DNA of 54,120 bases from Betaproteobacteria bacterium (GTDB lineage: Bacteria; Pseudomonadota; Gammaproteobacteria; Burkholderiales; Eutrophovitaceae). Position numbers and translations under genes: made by a program. The notes below the pieces were generated by a model. It saw only the letters and a list, made by a program, of their open reading frames with translations. It was not told where the DNA came from and did not search any database. How positions within the stretch are numbered: position 1 is the first letter of the stretch; every line of letters begins with the position of its first letter. The stretch is taken from contig CP070775.1 of NCBI GenBank assembly GCA_020346185.1, positions 1,453,046-1,507,165 of the forward strand. The letters run 5' to 3'. Positions 18,991 to 26,466 of the stretch are shown piece after piece.

Positions 18991-19833
18991 ATGCTGCTGT
19001 TCATCCAACACGAGACAATCTATCGCTATACGCACCGTCTGAATCGCTCGGTGCAGGTCGCCAGGCTCACCCCGCGCATCGACGCTGGTCAGCGCACCAT
19101 TCGCTGGAACTTGAAGTCGCCTGGCCGCCAACTTGAGCAAGTCGATGCGTTCGGCAACATCACCCACTTGATTACAGTCGATGAGCCGCTCGACGAGATC
19201 CATGTCTTTGCCGATGGCGTCATCGAGACGCGTGACGCCAACGGATGGGTTGCCACCGAGGAAGTTGGCCTCTCGCCACTGGCCTATTTGGCAACCACGG
19301 ACCTGAGCGCGCCTGACCAGGCCATCTCCAAATTTTCATCCAGCTGGACCTCACAGAGCATTGCCAGCCCGCAAGCGCTGCTTGACCTCGGTCAGGCAGT
19401 ACGCGAAGCCGTCGTCTGGGAACAGGGCTCTACAACGGTCGAGCACGATGCCGCCCAGGCGCTGGCTCAAGGTCGCGGCGTATGTCAGGATCACGCCCAC
19501 CTGTTTCTCGCAGTGTGCCGCCTGTTGTCTTTACCGGCGCGCTACGTCAGCGGCTACTTCCATACCGGCGAGGCCAGCCCCGCGAGTCATGCCTGGGCCG
19601 AGGCCTGGTTGGGAAGGGATCGCGGCTGGTTCAGTGTTGACATCACCCATGGAACAGCAGCCGGAGAACGCCACTGCAGACTCGCCGTAGGCCGCGACTA
19701 CCTCGACGCGGGCCCGGTCAGGGGCGTACGTCGCGGTGGTGGCGACGAAGCGCTGCACGTAGCGGTGAATGTCTCGCGCTCGCGTGGCCCACGCAGTAAA
19801 CGGAAGCGGCGGGATTGGCAACAGCAGCAATAG
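18991..19833 (+). CDS. Transglutaminase-like cysteine protease family protein (Anbu operon)
   Basis: The 280-residue protein has the bacterial transglutaminase N-terminal beta region followed by the papain-like core. The catalytic triad is readable: Cys165 in GRGVCQDHAH, His200 in SHAWAEAW and Asp217 in FSVDITHG. Bacterial members act as peptidases or amidases more often than as cross-linkers. The operon partners include a peptide-ligase-type ATP-grasp enzyme and a proteasome-like peptidase, which suggests processing of a peptide or amide-linked metabolite. It is separated from the alpha-E gene by three bases. It is cytosolic, with no signal peptide. Confidence 0.92.
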   Translation: MLLFIQHETIYRYTHRLNRSVQVARLTPRIDAGQRTIRWNLKSPGRQLEQVDAFGNITHLITVDEPLDEIHVFADGVIETRDANGWVATEEVGLSPLAYLATTDLSAPDQAISKFSSSWTSQSIASPQALLDLGQAVREAVVWEQGSTTVEHDAAQALAQGRGVCQDHAHLFLAVCRLLSLPARYVSGYFHTGEASPASHAWAEAWLGRDRGWFSVDITHGTAAGERHCRLAVGRDYLDAGPVRGVRRGGGDEALHVAVNVSRSRGPRSKRKRRDWQQQQ

Positions 19834-19910
19834 ACAGTGCGGTTCACTTTCGAGCACCGGATACCGTGACCGTGGTAGGCTGCCCAATCCCGAAACTTTG
19901 ACACTCACCT

Positions 19911-20651
19911 ATGACTTACTGTGTCGGCATGCTGGTCGATGCGGGCATCGTGATGCTCTCCGATACTCGCACCAATGCAGGTGTGGATAACATCGCAACC
20001 TTCCACAAACTGTCCATCTTCGAAAAGCCAGGTGAACGTGCCATCGCACTGATGGTGGCGGGTAACCTGTCGATCACACAGTCAGTCCTTGGCCTGCTAA
20101 GGGAACAGCTGCACGAGCACGACGAGAAACACCTTTTGAACGTCGACACCATGCTCGATGCGGCACGCTGCGTCGGTGATGCGGTCCGGCAAATTCACGC
20201 TCGCGATGGCAAGGCGCTAGAGGATTTCAAGATTGAATTCAACGTGTCGATGGTCCTCGGCGGCCAGATCAAGGGCGAAACACCACGCCTTTTCAACATC
20301 TACCCGGCCGGCAATTTCATCGAAGCCAGCGAAGACACCTGTTACTTCCAGATTGGTGAAACCAAATACGGCAAGCCGATTATCGATCGTGTCATTAACC
20401 GAAAGACACACCTCGAACGTGCCGTCAAATGCGGCTTGATATCGATGGACTCGACTATTCGCTCCAATCTCACGGTGAGTCCGCCAATCGACGTTGTGGT
20501 GATTCGCACTGACGAATTGCGCATCGGGAGCCACCAGGTTATCGAGGACGAAAACCCATACTTTCATCACATCCGCACCCGCTGGGGTGACTCGCTAGGG
20601 CAGGCATTTCTTGAACTTCCCGATCCTGACTGGATTCAGAAAGCAGGCTGA
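19911..20651 (+). CDS. Anbu, proteasome-type peptidase
   Basis: The 246-residue product is an Anbu (ancestral beta-subunit) protein of the Ntn-hydrolase fold. Methionine removal from MTYCVG exposes Thr2 as the predicted nucleophile. Asp18 in LSDTRTNAG and Lys33 in ATFHKLS match the supporting Asp/Lys of proteasome beta subunits. The length and the C-terminal extension fit Anbu better than HslV. The protein is expected to form a ring in the cytosol, but its physiological substrates are not known. It ends the four-gene operon with ATP-grasp, alpha-E and transglutaminase genes, an arrangement that recurs in many proteobacteria. A 77-base gap separates it from the transglutaminase gene. Confidence 0.93.
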   Translation: MTYCVGMLVDAGIVMLSDTRTNAGVDNIATFHKLSIFEKPGERAIALMVAGNLSITQSVLGLLREQLHEHDEKHLLNVDTMLDAARCVGDAVRQIHARDGKALEDFKIEFNVSMVLGGQIKGETPRLFNIYPAGNFIEASEDTCYFQIGETKYGKPIIDRVINRKTHLERAVKCGLISMDSTIRSNLTVSPPIDVVVIRTDELRIGSHQVIEDENPYFHHIRTRWGDSLGQAFLELPDPDWIQKAG

Positions 20652-20718
20652 CAAACCACAAGGCACGACCGCTTTTTTTGCGTCAAGCTCGAAAACGGTT
20701 CCGGCCTACGCCACAAAG

Positions 20719-21069
20719 TTATAGCTTGATGCCGAACTGCGGGAGGAACGTGATCGCCAGCCAGTAGCAGAACATGGTGATGGCAACGCCGATCGCCATG
20801 CTCAAATAGAAGTTGACACCTGCTTTGAGCAGCACCGGGAGGACGATGAACAAGGCGAGTGAAGGCAAAACCAGCCAGAGGATACTGCCCGACAATGCTG
20901 CGACTCTTTCCGTGTCCCTGGTGTCAACAAACAACCAAATCATTGCCAAGACCGAAACCAGCGGTACCGATGCCAGCAGTGCGCCATACAAAGTGCTGCG
21001 CTTGGCCAATTCCGATACCAGCACGACCAACAAGACCGTTACCAACAGCTTGAAGATGTAGAAAACCAC
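20719..21069 (-). CDS. DUF3147 family small membrane protein
   Basis: The 116-residue protein is almost wholly hydrophobic with four predicted membrane segments: about residues 3-21, 27-47, 59-82 and 88-108. The loop containing SELAKRSTLYGALLASVP and the WLFVDTRD turn match DUF3147 proteins. No function is established. It lies at the end of a run of minus-strand genes (hydrolase, sterol-carrier-like protein, a broken gene and an enoyl-CoA hydratase) but is separated from the hydrolase by 40 bases, so operon membership is only likely. Confidence 0.8.
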   Translation of the reverse strand: MVFYIFKLLVTVLLVVLVSELAKRSTLYGALLASVPLVSVLAMIWLFVDTRDTERVAALSGSILWLVLPSLALFIVLPVLLKAGVNFYLSMAIGVAITMFCYWLAITFLPQFGIKL

Positions 21070-21109
21070 GCGAATGCCTTTCGATTCTGCGCTTTCGACT
21101 TATGGAGTT

Positions 21110-21979
21110 TTAGCCTGCGATGCCGGCCTCGTGCGCAGCCACAATTTCATTCAGCACCGGTAGCAACTCGCTGATAAAGGCTTGCGGGTTCTCGCTCATT
21201 GGAAAGTGGCCAAGCCCCGGCATGATGCGCACCTGTGCGCCCGGAATCTGCGCTGCCGTATCCTGCGTGTCCTGCGGGCTGCATGAATAATCGTATTCCC
21301 CGGTCAACAGGTAAAGCGGCGTGACACGCGTATCGATGTTCTCAACACGCCGGCGCAAATCGCCTTCTACCTGATAGAAATACAAATCGCCAGCGAATAC
21401 TCCGGGACCACCCTGCATGTAGTGCCAAAGCGTTTCCCAACGGTCGGCTTCGGGGCTGTCCGGGCACATCAAGCCCATGACTGTCGCCGCTCCCGCAACC
21501 GGTCCGTTGACCTCGGGATGTGCCAACCATGCCGGATCGTAGTAACGCGGCGTGCCGGCTGCCGACTGCAAGCCAATGATGGCGCGGAATTTTGTCGCGT
21601 AATCAAGCGCCAGATTCAGACAAACACGCCCCCCGATCGAGCAGCCCATTACGATCGGCTTGTTCAATTCAAGCGCCTGCATGAAGCCAAGAATCAATTC
21701 GCAGTAAGTGGCACTGGTCAGACGCCAGGTTTCGCTCTGCCAACCCGCAGGTGGCGAACTTTTCCCATGCCACGGCAAATCAAAGGCGATCACGCGAAAT
21801 TGGTCGGTAATCACAGGCGCGTTGAGCAGCCCACGAAACTGCCGCGTGTCAGCACCAGCCGTGTGCAGGCAGAGCAACGGAATGCCCTGCCCCGACTCCT
21901 CGAAATAGACACGGCAAGTCCGTCCCCCGTGTTCAAAGTGAACATACCGCCCAGTAACGGGCTCCAGTATCGCGTTCAC
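21110..21979 (-). CDS. Alpha/beta hydrolase
   Basis: The 289-residue cytosolic protein is an alpha/beta-fold hydrolase. The oxyanion region is LLCLHTAGADTRQF (36-49), the nucleophile elbow is GCSIGG (Ser114), the acid lies in LLTGEYDYSC, and the catalytic His is in LGHFPMSE near residue 262. Substrates in this fold range from esters to C-C bonds of ring-cleavage products, and nothing here pins one down. The start is GTG at 21979, overlapping the TGA of the upstream small gene (GTGA), so translation is probably coupled to it. The neighbouring enoyl-CoA hydratase suggests a catabolic pathway. Confidence 0.9.
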   Translation of the reverse strand: MNAILEPVTGRYVHFEHGGRTCRVYFEESGQGIPLLCLHTAGADTRQFRGLLNAPVITDQFRVIAFDLPWHGKSSPPAGWQSETWRLTSATYCELILGFMQALELNKPIVMGCSIGGRVCLNLALDYATKFRAIIGLQSAAGTPRYYDPAWLAHPEVNGPVAGAATVMGLMCPDSPEADRWETLWHYMQGGPGVFAGDLYFYQVEGDLRRRVENIDTRVTPLYLLTGEYDYSCSPQDTQDTAAQIPGAQVRIMPGLGHFPMSENPQAFISELLPVLNEIVAAHEAGIAG

Positions 21980-22338
21980 GCCTGGCTCCGCAAATGCAGC
22001 AACATCAGTTTGAGATACATCAGGTGCGCGTAAAACTTGCGCGTATCGCCAGCAAGCAGCACCTCCTTAGTCCGAAAGTAGGCGAAGATATCCTGGTCTC
22101 CCGGAGCCGGATTTGGAGAACAAAATCGTGCCCAGGCTTCGGAACTGCCGAGGAGAGCAAAGTTGCATTGCGGCATGACGAACGGACCATCCGTTACGCT
22201 GACGACCCTGCCCGCATAAACAGTAATCAAGCGCTCCCGTTCACCCATTCCGAGCAGCACCCTGAAACTTGAATCAGCGCCACGCTGCGCGATTACCGGG
22301 TCAGAGTTGACCCGGTCGATGAAACCATCCCAATTCAC
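21976..22338 (-). CDS. SCP2-like small protein
   Basis: The 120-residue protein resembles the sterol-carrier-protein-2 / SCP2-like lipid-binding fold. There is an early beta sheet (FRVLLGMGERERLITVYAGR), a central segment around CNFALLGSSEAWARF, and a C-terminal helix (RKFYAHLMYLKLMLLHLR). The match is by pattern only, so confidence in the family is moderate. It starts at GTG 22338 with GGGAG about eight bases upstream, and its stop overlaps the GTG start of the hydrolase gene. In catabolic clusters such proteins often accompany an alpha/beta hydrolase and may bind the hydrophobic substrate. Confidence 0.65.
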   Translation of the reverse strand: MNWDGFIDRVNSDPVIAQRGADSSFRVLLGMGERERLITVYAGRVVSVTDGPFVMPQCNFALLGSSEAWARFCSPNPAPGDQDIFAYFRTKEVLLAGDTRKFYAHLMYLKLMLLHLRSQA

Positions 22339-22382
22339 TGGCGTTCTCCCTTGTTCTTGAATGCGTCAATGAGACATGTCTG

Positions 22383-22650
22383 CTAGATGTTGAAATACGC
22401 CTCGAACATCGGAATCCAGGTTACCTCGGTGGGTACGCCAAGTGAAACCACTGCTTCGCGCGCACCATCAATCATCATCAATCCGGCATCATGCTCGAAC
22501 TGTCTGCGCCGGAATATTCCGCCTTCATTCTCGGACAGTACGACGCGGAACACCAGTTTGGCAGTGTAAAAAGCTTCAATGGCATTGGCTTCGAGAAAAA
22601 GTACGACATCGTGCTGTATAGAGATGGAAATCAGAGAGGATCTGGTCCAT
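22383..22650 (-). pseudogene. Small conserved-looking gene broken by one extra base
   Basis: Read from ATG 22650 (ribosome binding site AAAGGA directly upstream), the frame gives MDQILSDFHLYTARCRTF and then stops at 22576. If one base is removed from the run of five A (plus strand 22596-22600), the frame joins without a break to a long tail, giving 88 residues that end ...VPTEVTWIPMFEAYFNI at 22383. Both halves look like one protein of well-formed alpha/beta composition. The break could be a true mutation, a sequencing error in a homopolymer, or a slippage site. Function is unknown. It sits between an enoyl-CoA hydratase and the SCP2-like gene, all on minus. Confidence 0.6.
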
Positions 22651-22656
22651 TCCTTT

Positions 22657-22851
22657 CTACTCCTGCAATCTTGAAGTGTCGTATTCTTCCTGCGTAAGCC
22701 TGAAGAACACCGAAGCCCTGCCACTGGTATCGAAGAAAGCTTCAGCCAACGCAATCTGCGTGAACAGAAGTTGTAGCAGCAACAGCAGCGGCGCTACAGT
22801 GATGCTGACCGCGCCTCTCCAGGCACAACAGACCACAGGCTTATCGATCAA
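22657..22851 (-). CDS. Possible small open frame, uncertain
   Basis: A 64-codon frame ends seven bases before the start of the broken gene at 22650. Its first half is a leucine-rich hydrophobic run and its second half reads LAEAFFDTSGRASVFFRLTQ. The tight spacing to the next start (TAG AAAGGA ATG) would fit an operon, but no ribosome binding site or family supports it, and the start codon is a guess. It could equally be spacer sequence after the enoyl-CoA hydratase. Confidence 0.22.
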   Translation of the reverse strand: MIDKPVVCCAWRGAVSITVAPLLLLLQLLFTQIALAEAFFDTSGRASVFFRLTQEEYDTSRLQE

Positions 22852-22884
22852 ATTGGCAGGAACCGTCTTCAGTCTGCCACGATT

Positions 22885-23742
22885 TCAATCTGTAGCCGGT
22901 TCTAATCGATCTTTAAAATATGGCGACCGTTTCTCAACAAAAGCGCGCACCGCTTCACGGTGGTCGCTTGTTTGGGCGCTGTCAACCATGCGCACCGCTT
23001 CGCCGTCGAGCGCGCTCAGAAAATCGCTCGCGACGGCATCGTCCAGGTTGTCCTTCATGTTTCGCAAAGCGATTCGCGGACCACATGCGAGTTTCGCTGC
23101 GAGTTCAAACGCCGCCCGGCGCAGTTCGTTGTCGGGCACGACATAGTTGATTAGACCAAGGCGCTCACAACGAGCGACATCGATACGCTCCGGCAAAAAC
23201 AGCAGTTCGCGCGCACGCGCATTGCCAACCGCGCGAGTAAGCAGCCAGGCAATCCCATAGTCACCGCTCAATCCGATGCGCGCATAGGCAGTCGAGACAA
23301 ATGCAGACTCGGCCGCGATGCGAAGGTCGCATGCCAGTGCGATCGACAGGCCAGCACCCGCAGCAGGACCAGGCAGCGCAGCTACTGTGGGCTTGCGCAA
23401 TCCGACCAGAGCGCCGGTCAGGGTTCGCTGACGCTGTTGAAGGTCGGCGATTCTTTCCTGGCGCGTGGCCTGCGCCTGACCCGATTCGTTCTTCTGCAAG
23501 GCCCCGCCGCCTTTGTTCATACTCTTGACGTCGCCGCCAGCGCAAAAGGCTGTGCCCGCTCCGGTGATCAGTACCGCACCGACTTCGGGATCATCGCCCA
23601 CTTGTTTGATCATTCCGCGCAGGGCGGGCGTAAGCTCCTCGCCCAAGGCGTTGCGCGCCTCAGGGCGATTCAGTGTGATGGTTGCCACGCCATCTTCGAC
23701 TCTGCAAAGCAATGCCTGTGTTCCGGTATCTATTTTCATCAT
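22885..23742 (-). CDS. Enoyl-CoA hydratase/isomerase family protein
   Basis: The 285-residue protein is a crotonase-fold enzyme. The first oxyanion-hole element is AFCAGGDVKSM, the second is around LPGPAAGAGLSIALACDLRI, and the distal catalytic region YARIGLSGDYG lacks the two glutamates of classical hydratases. It has Asp in the second slot, as in ring-opening or isomerase types (PaaG-like). It therefore probably acts on a CoA thioester as an isomerase or hydratase in beta-oxidation or aromatic degradation. The start at 23742 is one of two tandem ATGs. GAGG sits five bases before the second (23739), which may be the true start. Confidence 0.9.
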   Translation of the reverse strand: MMKIDTGTQALLCRVEDGVATITLNRPEARNALGEELTPALRGMIKQVGDDPEVGAVLITGAGTAFCAGGDVKSMNKGGGALQKNESGQAQATRQERIADLQQRQRTLTGALVGLRKPTVAALPGPAAGAGLSIALACDLRIAAESAFVSTAYARIGLSGDYGIAWLLTRAVGNARARELLFLPERIDVARCERLGLINYVVPDNELRRAAFELAAKLACGPRIALRNMKDNLDDAVASDFLSALDGEAVRMVDSAQTSDHREAVRAFVEKRSPYFKDRLEPATD

Positions 23743-23915
23743 CGCCTCGTATGTTTATCAGCGGCCGGCCCCGCCATATCGGCCTTGTGACGCGTTGGCA
23801 CTACAATTGAATACAGGAGCATGATACAAAGCCTGGCGCGCTGATCCCAGAGGATCATGGCTTGCTAAGGATGGATCCCACCCGGTTACCACTCAACAGA
23901 AGAGGGTCTTATCAA

Positions 23916-26411
23916 ATGGCAAGTAATACCAAACCAGTGTCGACACCACTTTCAGATGTCCGTGTCGTCAATATCGGGACCGGCTGGGCCGGACGCGTCG
24001 CGGCGATGTTGATCGCCGACCAAGGAGCAGACGTCGTCGAATTTGTCCGTCCCGGGCGCGCTGTACACCCCTGCGACCCGCTGCTCGATCGCGGCAAGCG
24101 GCTGCTGGAAATCGATCTAAATGACGCTGCCGCAAGGCAAATGGCTCGTGAACTGGTCGCCGACAGCGATGTTGTATTCGAGAACATGCATGCCGGTGCC
24201 GCAGCCAGGCTGCAACTTGACTACCCAAGCCTCGACAATCACGAGCGCATCATCTACGTATCACTGCCTGGATTCGCCGAGGGTGACAACAACCACACAA
24301 TGCCGGCGTGGGAGGGCATCATCGACGCCGCAGTCGGCATCTATACCGACCTCAGTCCACTTGGACCGCTGATTGGCGGAGAGCCGGTGTACACCGCAAT
24401 TCCGATGGCCTCTGCTTATGGTGGCGTTCTCGGCGCGGTAGCAGCATCGATGGGACTTTATCGTCGACAACGCAGCGGAAAGGGTCAACGCATTGTTGTA
24501 CCGCTGGCGGACGCGGTGTTATCGGCGATGGCGCTCCTGATTGCCAAGATTGACGGACAACCGGAACGCTACAACTTTCCGTCCATTGACAATGCCATGA
24601 TGCACACGTTGTTCCCGATTTTGCGCGAGCTACGTGAACACCTTACCGAGGATCACATTGCCCGAATCGTCGGACTTCTCAAAAGCCGCGCCATGCCGGG
24701 GCTGAATTTCTACGAATGCGCCGATGGGCGGATTCTGTTCGTTGTCGCGATGGACCACGTCTACCAGACACGTGCGTTTCTGGAAACCGTTGGCGTCTAC
24801 GACCGCGCCATCGCCGAGGGCATGATCGCCGGCAACCCCTACAGCGAAAGCCGTGAAGGAAATAACCTGAACAACGCCGGAGATCTTATGCCGCACAATC
24901 GCCAGCGCCTGCTGCAGATGATCTCCGACAGCATCAAGACACGGCCCGGCAAGGAATGGGAAACCAAACTGCGTAATGCGAACGTGCCGGTCACGGTAGT
25001 GCAGACCGACTCCGAATGGCTTGCCGATGCCCAGTTACTCGAGGCAGGCGTAATCACCGATATCGAAGATCCAATACTCGACAAGGTTCGCATGCCGGGG
25101 CGCTTTGTCTCAATCGAGGGTGCGGCCACTCAGTCGCCGAAGCCGCGGCCACGCCAGAGAGTCAAAGGCGCGGCCTGGCAGCAGGCACCGTTACCACCAA
25201 CCTGCGCTGATGACGCCGTTAATTGCGGTTTGCTCGAGGGCGTGCGCGTGCTGGACCTTTCGAACATTATTGCCGGCCCTGCTGCCGGGCGCACCCTTGC
25301 CGAGCACGGGGCCGATGTGCTGCGCATCGATTCGCCGGCACCGCAGGCCGGTCCGCGCATCACCATGTGGTTCGGCGTCGACGTCAATCAGGGTAAGCGC
25401 GCCATGGTGCTGGACCTGAAAACCGAAGCCGGCCGCGGGGTGCTGGCACGACTGGTCAAGGAAAGCGATGTAGTGCTGCACAACTTCCTCGATAAATCAG
25501 CGCGCTCACTGGGCATTGCCCACGATCAGCTCACGGCAATCAATCCAGACATCATCTCATGTCAAATCAGCGCCTGGGGCGGCAGCGAAGGTGGTCCCTT
25601 CAAGGACGACCCAGCATTCGACCCTGTGTTGCAAGCCGCCACCGGTATCATGGCGCGCTACGGGCAGCCCGATAAACCAGTCCTGCACGCGATCGCATCC
25701 TGCGTCGATTACATCACCGGATTTTCTGCAGCGCTGGGCATCGCGCAGGCCTTGTTCGCGAGAGAACAAGGGTGCGGCGGCAGTTACGTGCGCACGTCTC
25801 TCGCAATGGGTGCACAGCTGGTGCAGTTTCCATTCATGACGCACCATGCCAAGTCGGAACAATTGATCCCATCCGGACAATCAGCACGCGGAGACGGTTG
25901 CGAACAGCACTTGTACCAAACCGCCGACGGTTGGGCATTCGTCGGTTGTCGCGCCGGTGACGGTGCAAAACTCGCAGCCGCGGTTAGCGCCGAATCGGCG
26001 ACTGCCAAGGCAGTCGCGGACAAACTACGTGATCTGCCACTCGCCGCGCTCAGAGAAAAACTCGCAGCGCTACCAGGCGCAGCTGCCATCGCCGTACAGA
26101 CGCTGGCGCAACTACGCGACAAATACACCGTCGATACGGCGCTCAGCGGCAGCGATCACGTTCCCTCGAATTCGTTCCGTCTGCGGCTTGGGCCGCACCC
26201 GTCCGGTTATCCGACGACCATCCCGCTGGCAACATGGATTCGGCCAGAACTTTCAACGCTGACCCCTTTGCAAGCGGCGCCCTCACCCGGGCAGCACTCG
26301 GTTTCGGTTTTGCGTGACGCTGGCTACGCTGAAGAAGAAGTCGCGGCACTGGTCGACAATGGCGTTGTCCACACGCGTTGGAAGTTGCTGCGCCATTACT
26401 TGCCACAGTGA
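23916..26411 (+). CDS. Double-length class III CoA-transferase (CaiB/BaiF family)
   Basis: The product of about 831 residues holds two complete CaiB/BaiF-type domains in tandem, roughly 1-425 and 440-831. Each starts with a matching strand-turn (VRVVNIGTGWAGR and VRVLDLSNIIAGP). The catalytic Asp of the family is visible in the second half (CVDYITG, Asp598). At the equivalent place in the first half (IPMASAYGG, about residue 165) no Asp is present. Family III enzymes move CoA between carboxylic acids by way of an aspartyl-CoA thioester. A fused dimer with one active half is a reasonable reading. I start at 23916 because AGAGGG stands nine bases upstream, and an earlier ATG at 23871 lacks a good site. 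It is convergent with the acetoacetyl-CoA synthetase gene. Confidence 0.9.
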   Translation: MASNTKPVSTPLSDVRVVNIGTGWAGRVAAMLIADQGADVVEFVRPGRAVHPCDPLLDRGKRLLEIDLNDAAARQMARELVADSDVVFENMHAGAAARLQLDYPSLDNHERIIYVSLPGFAEGDNNHTMPAWEGIIDAAVGIYTDLSPLGPLIGGEPVYTAIPMASAYGGVLGAVAASMGLYRRQRSGKGQRIVVPLADAVLSAMALLIAKIDGQPERYNFPSIDNAMMHTLFPILRELREHLTEDHIARIVGLLKSRAMPGLNFYECADGRILFVVAMDHVYQTRAFLETVGVYDRAIAEGMIAGNPYSESREGNNLNNAGDLMPHNRQRLLQMISDSIKTRPGKEWETKLRNANVPVTVVQTDSEWLADAQLLEAGVITDIEDPILDKVRMPGRFVSIEGAATQSPKPRPRQRVKGAAWQQAPLPPTCADDAVNCGLLEGVRVLDLSNIIAGPAAGRTLAEHGADVLRIDSPAPQAGPRITMWFGVDVNQGKRAMVLDLKTEAGRGVLARLVKESDVVLHNFLDKSARSLGIAHDQLTAINPDIISCQISAWGGSEGGPFKDDPAFDPVLQAATGIMARYGQPDKPVLHAIASCVDYITGFSAALGIAQALFAREQGCGGSYVRTSLAMGAQLVQFPFMTHHAKSEQLIPSGQSARGDGCEQHLYQTADGWAFVGCRAGDGAKLAAAVSAESATAKAVADKLRDLPLAALREKLAALPGAAAIAVQTLAQLRDKYTVDTALSGSDHVPSNSFRLRLGPHPSGYPTTIPLATWIRPELSTLTPLQAAPSPGQHSVSVLRDAGYAEEEVAALVDNGVVHTRWKLLRHYLPQ

Positions 26412-26466
26412 CTATTTATCGCGCTGAGTCTGGCGCACCGGAGGGCAACCGATCCAGCCACTGCGC

